Made by a program: the position numbers and the translations under genes | DNA from: Rhodobacterales bacterium 32-66-9 | GTDB lineage: Bacteria > Pseudomonadota > Alphaproteobacteria > Rhodobacterales > Rhodobacteraceae | Length of the DNA: 32,287 bases | Direction of reading: 5' to 3' | Assembly (NCBI GenBank): GCA_002280405.1 | Contig: NCDY01000023.1 | Span: 1-32,287 of the forward strand | Shown here: piece after piece, positions 14,869 to 22,439 of the stretch | Position numbering within the stretch: the first letter of the stretch is position 1 | Layout of the letters: every line of letters begins with the position of its first letter | Notes under the pieces: generated by a model | The model's database searches: none | The model's input: only the letters and a program-made list of their open reading frames with translations | Told to the model about the DNA's origin: nothing

Positions 14869-15411
14869 ATGCTGATGGACACATCCGACGAGATGCTTGC
14901 CGCTGCCGCCGCCCGAGGGGACCGGGCGGCTTTTGCCACGCTGGTCGGAAGACATTATGACCGTATCTTCGGGCTGGCCTGGCGGCTGACGGGCGCGAAG
15001 GCCGAAGCCGAGGATCTGGCGCAGGACATCTGCGCTGCCTTGCCGACAAAGCTCCGGAACTGGCGGGGCGAGGCGCGGTTCACCACCTGGCTTTACCGCG
15101 TGGTGGTGAACGCCGCCCATGACCAGCGGCGGCGGCAGGCGACCCGCAGCCGTGCGGCGCAGGGTTGGGGCGACTGGGAACTGGCGCGTCAGGACGAGAT
15201 CGCCGCGCAGGCCGAAGCGGCGGGCTGGCTGGCCCAGGCGATGACGCAGCTTTCACCGGAATTGCGCGATACTGTGGCGCTGGTCCTTGGCGAAGAGATG
15301 ACCCAGGCCGAGGCGGGGGTTGTGCTGGATGTCTCCGAAGGGACTGTCGCCTGGCGGATGAGCGAAGTGAAGAAACGCCTGCGGGCCATGGCAAGGGAGG
15401 ACGCGAAATGA
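14869..15411 (+). CDS. ECF-type RNA polymerase sigma factor
   Basis: 180 residues from the ATG at 14869 (a second ATG at 14875 is equally possible; neither has a strong ribosome-binding site). Region 2 spans about 15-90: DRAAFATLVGRHYDRIFGLAWRLTG, then AEAEDLAQDICAALPTKLRNWRGEARFTTWLYRVVVNAAHDQRRR, the classic -10 recognition helix. Region 4 spans about 125-175: LSPELRDTVALVLGEEMTQAEAGVVLDVSEGTVAWRMSEVKKRL, the -35-binding helix-turn-helix. There is no C-terminal extension. The TGA overlaps the ATG of the VWA protein (ATGA at 15408), strong evidence that the two are co-translated, as with sigma/anti-sigma pairs. The frame extends upstream through the terminator, so upstream starts were rejected. 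Confidence 0.92.
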   Translation: MLMDTSDEMLAAAAARGDRAAFATLVGRHYDRIFGLAWRLTGAKAEAEDLAQDICAALPTKLRNWRGEARFTTWLYRVVVNAAHDQRRRQATRSRAAQGWGDWELARQDEIAAQAEAAGWLAQAMTQLSPELRDTVALVLGEEMTQAEAGVVLDVSEGTVAWRMSEVKKRLRAMAREDAK

Positions 15412-17576
15412 CCGATGATCTCGACGACCTCCGTGCGGCGCTGAAGACGGCCCCCGCGCCCGAAGCGGATGCCAAGGCGCGGGCGATGCAGCTGGCGATG
15501 GAAAATTTTGACCGGCTGAATGCCCCTCTCCAAGGATCAGCCGACGCGCCCCGTTCCAGTGAGGACCGCCACAAGGCGGCCCCCCTGAACGGAGTACGTC
15601 GCATGTTCCACAACCTGACCTCCCGCCCTGCCCTTGCCGCCACCACCTCGGTCGCGGCGCTGATCATCGCTGTCGCGGTGATCCTGCCGGTGGCAGATCT
15701 GCGGATCGGCTCGCCCACAGTGGCCATTGCGCCGCCGAAGGCCGAACCCACGCCGCCGATCGAGCCGGTGGCGAAAACCCCGGTAACAGAGGCGCGTGCC
15801 CCGGACCCGGACTCGGCGACCGGCGGCACGGCGTCGTCGGTGGCAGAGGCCGAGCCGCCGGTTGCTCCGACCGTGGCGACAGGCACGGACGCCCCGGCCT
15901 CTGTCGAGGTGGCGAAGCCGATGGCCACGGTCACGGCGACGGACGAATTGCAGCGGAGGGACCTCGGCAATGCGGCATCGACGCTGGCGCAGTCCCAACC
16001 GGCAGCCGATGCCGAAGCGCCGGTGGAGATGGCCGAAGAGGCGGCTCCCGTCAGTCCTGCGATGGACGGCGTTCTGCTGGATGCCGAGCCGCGCCTGCGC
16101 GCCGAGGCGAAGGCGGAGGGGGACACGATGGCCTTCCTCCCCGCCCCTGCGACCAGCGCGCCCGATGCCGTGGCACCCCCGGTCGAAAACACCGAAGCCT
16201 ATGCCAACGAAGCCCCGAACCCGGTGAAGGTGACGGCAGAGGAGCCGGTTTCGACCTTCTCGATCGACGTGGACACCGCGTCTTATGCGGTGGTGCGGTC
16301 TTCGCTGACCGGGGGCTACCTGCCCTCGCCCGACCAGGTGCGGATCGAGGAGATGGTGAACTACTTCCCCTATGCCTATGCGGCCCCCGAGGGGGAGGCC
16401 GCCTTTGCCGCGACCGTCAGCGTGATGCCGACCCCCTGGAACCCCGGCACCCGGCTGGTGACCATCGGCATTCAGGGCGCGCTGCCGAAGGTGGCCGAAC
16501 GCCCGCCCCTGAACCTGGTGTTCCTGATCGACACCTCCGGGTCGATGGAGGACGCCAACAAGCTGCCGCTTCTGAAGCAGTCGCTGTCGCTGATGCTGTC
16601 CGAACTCAGGCCCGAGGATCAGGTCGCCATTGTCACCTATGCCGGATCGGCGGGTGAGGTGCTGCCGCCAACCAAGGCGGGGGACCGGGCCGCGATCCTC
16701 GCCGCGCTGGAAAACCTGATGGCGGGCGGGTCCACCGCCGGGGCCGAAGGGCTGGCGCTGGCCTATCAGGTCGCCGAAGGCATGAAAGCCGACGGCGAAC
16801 TGACGCGCATCCTCTTGGCGACGGACGGGGATTTCAACGTCGGCGTCAGCGACCCGGACGGGCTGGAAGCCTATGTCGCGAAGCAGCGGGAAACCGGCAC
16901 CTACCTCTCGGTCCTCGGCTTCGGGCGCGGCAATCTGGATGATGCGGTGATGCAGTCCCTGGCGCAGAACGGCAACGGCACGGCCGCCTATATCGACACG
17001 CTCAGCGAGGCGCGGAAGGTGCTGGTCGACCAGTTGACCGGGGCGCTGTTCCCGATCGCCGACGACGTGAAGATCCAGGTCGAATGGAACCCGGCCACCG
17101 TGGCGGAATATCGGCTGATCGGCTACGAGACCCGCGCCCTGCGACGTGAGGATTTCAACAACGACAAGATCGACGCCGGCGAGATCGGCGCGGGCACCCA
17201 GGTCACCGCGATCTACGAGGTGACCGCCCCGGGGTCGGAGGCGCTGTTGAACGATCCCCTGCGCTATGGCACGGCCCCGGCCGAGGCCACGGCAGGCGAA
17301 CTGGGCTTTCTGCGGCTGCGCTGGAAAGCTCCGGGTGAGGACGCCTCGACCCTGGTCGAGACGCCGATCACCGGGGCAGAGCCGGCCAGCACGGAAACCC
17401 GCTTTGCCGCCGCCATCGCGGGCTTTGGGCAGCTCTTGCGGGGATCGGTCTACCTGGGCGACTGGGGCTGGGATCAGGCGATCGGGCTGGCGCTGGCGAA
17501 CCGGGGCGAAGACGCCTTCGGCTATCGGATCGAGGCGGTCAACCTGATGCGGCTGGCGCAGGGCCTGTCGAACTGA
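15408..17576 (+). CDS. Membrane-anchored VWA protein, YfbK-like, likely sigma partner
   Basis: 722 residues. The N-terminal part (1-72: MTDDLDDLRAALKTAPAPEAD ... ENFDRLNA) is soluble and resembles the cytoplasmic end of anti-sigma factors. One membrane span follows at about 75-95 (ALAATTSVAALIIAVAVILPV), then a Pro/Ala/Glu-rich low-complexity linker to about 275. Periplasmic parts match the YfbK layout: an N-terminal VWA-associated domain (TFSIDVDTASYAVVRSSL ... MVNYFPYAY, about 280-325), a VWA domain with MIDAS residues DTSGS from Asp375 and TDGD near Asp473, and a DUF3520-type C-terminal domain (about 545-720). The start overlaps the sigma gene's stop. I infer that it holds the sigma factor at the membrane and senses an envelope signal through the metal-binding VWA domain; this is not shown directly. 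Confidence 0.85.
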   Translation: MTDDLDDLRAALKTAPAPEADAKARAMQLAMENFDRLNAPLQGSADAPRSSEDRHKAAPLNGVRRMFHNLTSRPALAATTSVAALIIAVAVILPVADLRIGSPTVAIAPPKAEPTPPIEPVAKTPVTEARAPDPDSATGGTASSVAEAEPPVAPTVATGTDAPASVEVAKPMATVTATDELQRRDLGNAASTLAQSQPAADAEAPVEMAEEAAPVSPAMDGVLLDAEPRLRAEAKAEGDTMAFLPAPATSAPDAVAPPVENTEAYANEAPNPVKVTAEEPVSTFSIDVDTASYAVVRSSLTGGYLPSPDQVRIEEMVNYFPYAYAAPEGEAAFAATVSVMPTPWNPGTRLVTIGIQGALPKVAERPPLNLVFLIDTSGSMEDANKLPLLKQSLSLMLSELRPEDQVAIVTYAGSAGEVLPPTKAGDRAAILAALENLMAGGSTAGAEGLALAYQVAEGMKADGELTRILLATDGDFNVGVSDPDGLEAYVAKQRETGTYLSVLGFGRGNLDDAVMQSLAQNGNGTAAYIDTLSEARKVLVDQLTGALFPIADDVKIQVEWNPATVAEYRLIGYETRALRREDFNNDKIDAGEIGAGTQVTAIYEVTAPGSEALLNDPLRYGTAPAEATAGELGFLRLRWKAPGEDASTLVETPITGAEPASTETRFAAAIAGFGQLLRGSVYLGDWGWDQAIGLALANRGEDAFGYRIEAVNLMRLAQGLSN

Positions 17577-17601
17577 CCGGCTGCTCCTCGTGCGGCTTCG
17601 C

Positions 17602-17639
17602 CTTCTCGTCGGGAGATCGCCTCGCGAGGAGTGACGGAG
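17602..17639. repeat. Dispersed repeat related to 11708-11760
   Basis: CTTCTCGTCG (17602-17611) and GCGAGGAGTGACGGAG (17624-17639) match the reverse complement of the 11708-11760 element: CTTCTCGTCG, 7 bases, then GCGAGGAGCGACGAAG. They differ at two bases in the second block and in spacer length (12 versus 7). An extra inverted pair CTCCTCG/CGAGGAG (17584-17590 and 17625-17631) lets it fold. It sits just after the VWA gene. Confidence 0.6.
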
Positions 17640-17661
17640 TCCTTGACAAGCGTCCGGCATG

Positions 17662-17690
17662 AAAAAGGGCGCGCCCCATCGGGACGCGCC
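17662..17690 (-). terminator. Terminator of hsp20
   Basis: Read on the minus strand, GGCGCG (17690-17685) pairs with CGCGCC (17673-17668), with three more inner pairs after one mismatch, and is followed by TTTTT (17666-17662). It lies 26 bases past the hsp20 stop in the intergene shared with the convergent VWA gene. Confidence 0.75.
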
Positions 17691-17715
17691 GCCTGCTTTC
17701 GCCGGGGCTTCACGC

Positions 17716-18186
17716 CTAGTTGACGGTTTCGGCCTTCGCCTCCAGCACCTGGGTCGAACCGTTGGCACGCGCAATCTCGATCCGGCGCGGCTTCATCGCC
17801 TCGGGCACTTCACGGACAAGGTCGATGTGCAGCATCCCGTGCTCATGCACGGCACCGGCGACGCGGACATGGTCGGCCAGCGCAAAGCGACGCTCGAACG
17901 CGCGGGTGGCGATGCCACGGTGCAGATAGGTCCGCTCAGTCTCCTCGGCGACCTTGCGGGCCGAGACCAGAAGCGAGCCATCCTTCACCTCGACGCTCAG
18001 ATCGTCCGGGGTGAATCCGGCGACGGCGATCGAGATGCGATAGGCATCCTCTGCGGTCTTCTCGATGTTGTAGGGCGGATAGGTCGGCTGTGCCACATCG
18101 GCGGACAGCACACGGTCCATCATGTCGGCGAAGCGGTCAAAGCCGACGGTGGCACGGTAAAGCGGTGCGAAATCAAGGTTGCGCAT
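17716..18186 (-). CDS. Small heat shock protein, Hsp20/IbpA family
   Basis: ATP-independent chaperone that holds unfolding proteins for refolding by DnaK. 156 residues from the ATG at 18186, which has GGAGG 6 bases upstream; the ATG at 18192 overlaps that site's spacing and is too close to it. A short N-terminal arm (1-38: RNLDFAPLYRATVGFDRFADMM) is followed by the alpha-crystallin domain (about 38-130) with PPYNIEK, RISIAVAGFTPDDLSVEV and HGMLHIDLVREVPE. The C-terminal I-x-I motif (IEI at 136-138) allows oligomer formation. The FDRFADMMDRVL stretch is typical of the IbpA class. It has its own terminator and a candidate RpoH promoter, so it is probably a monocistronic heat-shock gene. Confidence 0.95.
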   Translation of the reverse strand: MRNLDFAPLYRATVGFDRFADMMDRVLSADVAQPTYPPYNIEKTAEDAYRISIAVAGFTPDDLSVEVKDGSLLVSARKVAEETERTYLHRGIATRAFERRFALADHVRVAGAVHEHGMLHIDLVREVPEAMKPRRIEIARANGSTQVLEAKAETVN

Positions 18187-18214
18187 TGTCATCCTCCTTG
18201 AAGCGATGTCAGGG

Positions 18215-18238
18215 GCCTTCCCCGTAACGGGGCAAGGC
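18215..18238 (-). other. Hairpin in the hsp20 leader
   Basis: GCCTT-CCCCG (18215-18224) pairs with CGGGG-C-AAGGC (18228-18238) around a TAA loop. It lies about 30-50 bases upstream of the hsp20 start, inside the predicted 5' leader. Heat-shock leaders sometimes act as RNA thermometers, but this hairpin does not cover the ribosome-binding site, so that role is speculative. Confidence 0.35.
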
Positions 18239-18275
18239 GGTGGCCCGGGCCCGTCATGGCACCCGGATGACAGTC

Positions 18276-18304
18276 AGGTAGGAAGCGGCAAAACGGCTTT
18301 CAAG
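18276..18304 (-). promoter_or_regulatory. Candidate RpoH (heat-shock) promoter of hsp20
   Basis: On the minus strand CTTGAA (18304-18299) is followed after 16 bases by CCTACCT (18282-18276). The CTTGAA box is the hallmark of heat-shock sigma promoters; the -10 box is only a fair match. It lies about 90 bases upstream of the hsp20 ATG. Confidence 0.45.
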
Positions 18305-18311
18305 AGGGCGG

Positions 18312-19160
18312 TCAGGGCGCGACGAAGCGGGCGCCGTTGCCCGACCCCGTGCCCAGCACGATGCGCCGTACCGGCTTGCCCGGCAGCCCGGCGACGGCGG
18401 GGTCCGGCGGCTCGGCGGCACCCTTCGCCGCGACGACGAAAGCAGGATCGCCGCGCCGAAGCGCCGCCTTCAGCCGGTCGACCAGCGCGGGAAGTTCCAT
18501 GCCGATCGAGATGGTCTTGCCGCCTTCCTCGCCCCCCGCCGAGACGATCGACACGATCTTCGCGCGGTAGCCGGAGCGGTCGAGGACCGGCGCGCCGGAA
18601 GCCCCGAAGCTCACGTCGCAGTCCATCGCGATCAGCCGGTCCTGGCGCCCGATCACATGGCACAGACGTTGCCAGGACAGCGCCTCTTCCCGCCCTTCGG
18701 CATAAGAGACGACGCTGACCTCGTCGCCATTGCCCGGTCGCGCCACGACGAAGGGAGAGATCAGCGCGCTCGGGATCGGCTTGGCGAGCTGCAGCAAGGC
18801 CGCGTCCCGTTCGATCATCTCGGCCGGGGCGGGGTCGATATTGCGGTATCCGGGATCGACCACCGTGCGGGCGACCGGGACTTCGGCCACCGACGAGCCG
18901 TAAGAAAACCCGGCCCGGAAACTGATCCGCCCGGCATCGACCCGGACGCCGTCGGGGTCGAACACGCAATGCGCCGCCGTCAGCACGAGGTCGGGGGCGA
19001 TCAAGGCCCCGGTGCAGAAGCCACCGTTCTCGACATCCACCCGGCCCACGGGTTCAAAGCCGCGCAGGTCCTCGCGCGTGGTCAGTTCGTCGAGACCCGA
19101 GTTGCCCTGCGCAAAGGCCGCACCCGAGCACAGCAGGAAAAGGGCGAAAAGTGTTTTCAT
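18312..19160 (-). CDS. Secreted trypsin-like serine protease (downstream paralogue)
   Basis: 282 residues with a Sec signal peptide (1-17, cleavage after AAFA-Q region). It is an S1-family chymotrypsin fold: His64 in LTAAHC, Asp119 in ERDAALLQL, and Ser188 in SFGASGAPV, the full catalytic triad. The oxyanion stretch here is GASGAP rather than GDSGGP. Cysteines at 49 and 65 (FCTGALI, AAHC) probably form the usual disulfide. The C-terminal tail of about 50 residues is Pro/Gly rich. The start overlaps the end of the upstream paralogue by 4 bases (ATGA), so the two are translated together. It probably acts in the periplasm or outside the cell; the substrate is unknown. Confidence 0.88.
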   Translation of the reverse strand: MKTLFALFLLCSGAAFAQGNSGLDELTTREDLRGFEPVGRVDVENGGFCTGALIAPDLVLTAAHCVFDPDGVRVDAGRISFRAGFSYGSSVAEVPVARTVVDPGYRNIDPAPAEMIERDAALLQLAKPIPSALISPFVVARPGNGDEVSVVSYAEGREEALSWQRLCHVIGRQDRLIAMDCDVSFGASGAPVLDRSGYRAKIVSIVSAGGEEGGKTISIGMELPALVDRLKAALRRGDPAFVVAAKGAAEPPDPAVAGLPGKPVRRIVLGTGSGNGARFVAP

Positions 19161-20026
19161 GGCTTGATGAACTTCGCCCCGGACCGGGTTCCGCCCGAAA
19201 TTACGCTGACGGTCTTGCCGCCCCGCAACGAGGCCGCCTTGCTGTCTTCCAGCGCCTGGCGCAGGGCGGCAAGCGATTCGGCCAGCGGCACGGCAAGGGC
19301 GACCTTGCGGCCATCGACCTCGGCCTTGGCCGAAATGACCGACACCACCTGCGCCACGCCATCGCGGATGGAAAAGACCGGCGCACCGGACGATCCGAAA
19401 TCCACGCTGCAGGACAGGATCAGCGCAGTGCGGCGGCCCGCCAGAACCTTGCAGGCCTCCTGGATCGAGGGCGCCTCCTCGCGGTACTGCGCATAGGACA
19501 CCACGTCGACCGCATCGCCTTCGACCGGCGTCGCCCCGGTCTCGAACGGCAGCAACGAGGGCAGCCGGATCGGCTGGCTCAGCTCGAGCAGCGCAAGGTC
19601 GTTGGCCACCCGGTCCAGTTGATCCGTGGCGGCATAGCGATAGTCGGGATGCGTGACGGCGCGGCTGACCCGGCGATAGGCGACCGCCCGGCCATTGCGG
19701 AAGCCCGCCTGAAACTCGATCTCTTCGGGACGGATCTGCACACCGGTCGTCTTGTCATACAGGCAATGCGCTGCCGTCAGCACAAGCTGCGGCCCGATCA
19801 GCGCGCCGGTGCAGAAGCCATTTTTGCCAAGGACCAGCTTGCCCACGGCATCCCAGCCGCGCGAATCGTCGGCCGTCTCAAGCTTGACCATGCCGCTGTC
19901 CTGGGCTTGCGCCAGGTTCGGGCCAGCCAGGTTCGGGCCAGCCAGACTTGGGCCAGCCATAGCCGCGCCAGCCAGACCGGCGCAGGCCAGACTCAGTGCC
20001 ATCAGACCGGGGAACAGGAAGCGCAT
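19157..20026 (-). CDS. Secreted trypsin-like serine protease (upstream paralogue)
   Basis: 289 residues with signal peptide-like start (MRFLFPGLMALSLACAGLAG). The mature N-terminus carries a low-complexity AGPSLAGPNLAGPNLA repeat encoded by 15-base tandem units. Catalytic triad residues are His87 in LTAAHC, Asp143 in ANDLALLEL and Ser213 in DFGSSGAPVF. It shares the layout and many segments (FCTGALI, VVSYA-x5-EA, and a C-terminal GTRSGAKFIKP resembling GTGSGNGARFVAP) with the protease at 18312-19160, so the pair arose by tandem duplication. An AGGTAGGGG stretch precedes the ATG. It lies 32 bases after glcF on the same strand, so read-through from the glc operon is possible. Confidence 0.88.
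   Translation of the reverse strand: MRFLFPGLMALSLACAGLAGAAMAGPSLAGPNLAGPNLAQAQDSGMVKLETADDSRGWDAVGKLVLGKNGFCTGALIGPQLVLTAAHCLYDKTTGVQIRPEEIEFQAGFRNGRAVAYRRVSRAVTHPDYRYAATDQLDRVANDLALLELSQPIRLPSLLPFETGATPVEGDAVDVVSYAQYREEAPSIQEACKVLAGRRTALILSCSVDFGSSGAPVFSIRDGVAQVVSVISAKAEVDGRKVALAVPLAESLAALRQALEDSKAASLRGGKTVSVISGGTRSGAKFIKP
19911..19970. repeat. 15-base tandem repeat inside the protease gene
   Basis: Four 15-base units, GCCAGGTTCGGGCCA twice exactly (19911-19925, 19926-19940), then GCCAGACTTGGGCCA and GCCATAGCCGCGCCA with growing divergence. They encode the AGPNL/AGPSL pentapeptide repeats next to the signal peptide. Unit number may vary between strains by slippage; length stays in frame. 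Confidence 0.85.
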
Positions 20027-20058
20027 GGAACCCCTACCTCTCCGCGCGGTCTTCAGAG

Positions 20059-21311
20059 CTATTGCCTGAGTTTGGCGGATTTAGGGCCACAGGCGCAAGG
20101 GTTTGCTTCACGGGTCTGCACCGAGGCCAAGGCGCGGGGTTTCGGCCCGCCGGTGGCCCAGTCCAGCAGCTCGACCGTGTGGACGACAGGCACACCGGTG
20201 CCCGCGCCGATCTGCAGCATGCAACCGATGTTGCCCGCCGCAATCACCTCCGGGGCCGTCGCCTCCAGCGTCGCCACCTTGCGGCGCTTCAACTCGGCGC
20301 TGATTTCGGGCTGGAGAAGGTTGTATGTGCCCGCGCTGCCGCAGCACAGATGGCTGTCGGCCGGCTCCACCACTTCGAAGCCCGCGCGTTTCAGCAGATC
20401 CTTCGGCGCGGATTTCACCTGCTGGCCATGCTGCAGGGAACAGGCGGCGTGATAGGCCACCCGCAGCCCTCTCGGCGCACCTTGCGGCACGCCGATCTGC
20501 ATCAGCACCTCGCTGATATCCCTGGCCAATCCGGCAACCGTGGCCGCGTCTTCGGCGAGCGGGTCATTGCGGAACATGTGGCCGTAGTCCTTGACCGTCG
20601 TGCCGCAGCCGCTGGTGTTGATGACGATGGCGTCAAGGCCCGCTGCCCGCCTTTCGACCATCCACGCCCGGATGTTGGCGGCCGCCGACCCATGGGCAAG
20701 GCTCTCCTTGCCCATGTGATGTGTCAACGCGCCGCAACAGCCCTGGCCCCTGGCCACGACCACCTCGCAGCCCAGACGGCACAGAAGCCGGATCGTCGCG
20801 TCGTTGATGTCGGTGTTCAACGCCTTCTGCGCGCAGCCGGTCAGCAGGGCCACCCGCAGCCGCCGTGCGCCTTCCGCCGGAAAGACCTGCGGATCGTCGT
20901 TGCGGCTGACGGGGGGGATGGTTTTCGGAGCCATGGCCAGCATCGCCTTCAGCCGCTTGTCCGGGATCGCCCAGGCCAGGGGGGCCGCCTGTAGGTCTTC
21001 TCGATATGCGCCCGGGCATGATCGACGAGATGCATGTAATGGACCCCGCTCGGGCAGGTCGTCATGCAGGCCAGACAGGACAGGCAACGGTCGATGTGCT
21101 TGACGGTCTTCTCGTCCGCCGGGCGCCCGGCCTCGAGCATGTCCTTGATCAGATAGATCCGGCCGCGCGGACTGTCGAGTTCATCACCCAGCACCTGATA
21201 GGTCGGGCAGGTTGCGGTGCAGAACCCGCAATGCACGCAAGACCGCAGGATCTGGTTGGCCCGCGCGATGCCGGGGTCGGCCAGTTGTTCGGGCGTGAAA
21301 TTCGTCTGCAT
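20059..21311 (-). pseudogene. glcF: Glycolate oxidase iron-sulfur subunit, frameshifted
   Basis: GlcF carries electrons from GlcD/GlcE to the quinone pool. The N-terminal part (start ATG 21311) reads MQTNFTPEQLADPGIARANQ and contains both ferredoxin-type motifs, CVHCGFCTATCP and CLSCLACMTTCP. After HIEKTYRRPP the frame ends 10 codons later. The C-terminal part continues in another frame from LAWAIPDKRLKAMLAMAPK and holds both CCG-type domains (GCCGALTHHMG, CHAACSLQHG, CCGSAGTYNLLQ) to the TAG at 20059-20061. The break coincides with a run of six G on the plus strand (20979-20984). Total length is 1253 bases, not a multiple of three. Joined, the product is about 417 residues; by memory related GlcF proteins have some 20-30 residues more around the break, so a small deletion rather than a single-base error is possible. 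All cysteines are kept. Confidence 0.85.
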
Positions 21312-22393
21312 CAGCCCATGAGTCCCGCGTTCAGAATGCCCCGAGGATCAAATTTCGCCCGCAGGCCAGCCGCCAGCAGCGCAACCTCGGGTGCCTCGGG
21401 CGGGAAGACCGGTCCGCCGTCGCCCCTGACACGGGTCGCATGGCCGCGACCGGCGACGGCGGCGGCGACCTCGGCCCCGCGACCATGGTCAAGGCGCAGC
21501 CAGATCAGGCCGCCGCCGCAATCCCACAGCGCCTCGCCCGCCAGTCGCCCGGCGATTTCGGCGGCGGCGGTCGAGAGGGTGACGATCCGCCAGACCTCGC
21601 CCGGCTTGTCGTGGAAAAGGGCCACGTCGCGCACGTCGCGCCACAAAGCGGCGCTGACGGCAGCTTCGGCCACTTTGACATCGCCCCCGACCAGCGCCCG
21701 CAAGCGGTCCAGCCGGTAGGCGACCGATCCCGCCATCCCCTCGACCCGGATCAGGCTCTGCCCGGAATGCCGCGCAGCCCCCGAGATGTCGAAGGGCGAG
21801 CCGAGCGCCCGTCGCAAGGCGGCAAGCCCGGCCTCGTCCCCAAGGCCGCCGATCACCAGCGTCGCCTCAGCCTCGGGCAGGGCCTGGACCTTGAAGCTGA
21901 CCTCGGTCAGCACGCCCAGCGTGCCCCGGCTGCCCGCCAGAAGCTTCACAAGGTCATAGCCGGTGACGTTCTTCATCACCCGCCCGCCGTTCTTGATCAC
22001 GGTCCCGCTCCCATCGACAAAGCGCACACCCAAAAGCGCGTCGCGGGCCGCTCCCACCTGCACCCGGCGCGGACCCGAGGCATTGGCCGCCACCACCCCG
22101 CCGATGGTCGACACCCCTTCCCGGCCCAGAAGTCCGCGCAGGTCCGGCACCTCGAAGGCAAGCCGCTGACGGTCGGCGGCCAGCACCCGCTCCACCTCGG
22201 CCACCGGCGTGCCCGCCCGGACGACCAGCGTCAGCGCACCGGGTTCATACAGCGCGACCCCGGTCAGACCGCCGGTCTCCAGCACGTCGCCGACCGCCTG
22301 CCCGATGGTGCGCGTGCCGCCACCCCGGACCAAGAGGGGGGCGGTGGCGGCGGCTATGGCTTCGGCAAGATCGGCTTCGGTCGTCGGTCGCAT
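21311..22393 (-). CDS. glcE: Glycolate oxidase FAD-binding subunit GlcE
   Basis: 360-residue FAD-binding subunit of the GlcDEF glycolate oxidase. The FAD_binding_4 fold is clear: LLVRGGGTRTIGQ at about 22-34, GREGVSTIGGVVAANASGPRR (the FAD pyrophosphate region), then VKNVTGYDLVKLLAGSRGTLGVLTEVSFKV. The C-terminal part is shorter than in GlcD and ends RAKFDPRGILNAGLMG. The start is one of two adjacent ATGs (22396 or 22393); 22393 has the better distance to AGGGGG. The stop shares one base with the glcF ATG (TGATG). It lies 47 bases downstream of glcD, and that gap contains a perfect 26-base palindrome. Confidence 0.93.
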   Translation of the reverse strand: MRPTTEADLAEAIAAATAPLLVRGGGTRTIGQAVGDVLETGGLTGVALYEPGALTLVVRAGTPVAEVERVLAADRQRLAFEVPDLRGLLGREGVSTIGGVVAANASGPRRVQVGAARDALLGVRFVDGSGTVIKNGGRVMKNVTGYDLVKLLAGSRGTLGVLTEVSFKVQALPEAEATLVIGGLGDEAGLAALRRALGSPFDISGAARHSGQSLIRVEGMAGSVAYRLDRLRALVGGDVKVAEAAVSAALWRDVRDVALFHDKPGEVWRIVTLSTAAAEIAGRLAGEALWDCGGGLIWLRLDHGRGAEVAAAVAGRGHATRVRGDGGPVFPPEAPEVALLAAGLRAKFDPRGILNAGLMG

Positions 22394-22407
22394 CATTCCC
22401 CCTAGGT

Positions 22408-22433
22408 CCAAGAATTTTCTAGAAAATTCTTGG
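22408..22433. repeat. Perfect 26-base palindrome between glcD and glcE
   Basis: Half-site CCAAGAATTTTCT followed by its exact complement, centred on CTAG (22408-22433). It sits 6 bases after the glcD stop and 15 bases before glcE, inside the operon. It is AT-rich like the palindromes at 10057-10100. It could form a stable mRNA hairpin that sets the GlcD:GlcE ratio, or be a dispersed repeat. Confidence 0.88.
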
Positions 22434-22439
22434 CCGTGC

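Noticed and set aside
15537..17774. 745-residue minus-strand frame over the VWA gene
   Set aside because: It is antisense to a protein with a recognisable VWA site and is extremely rich in Arg and Gly.
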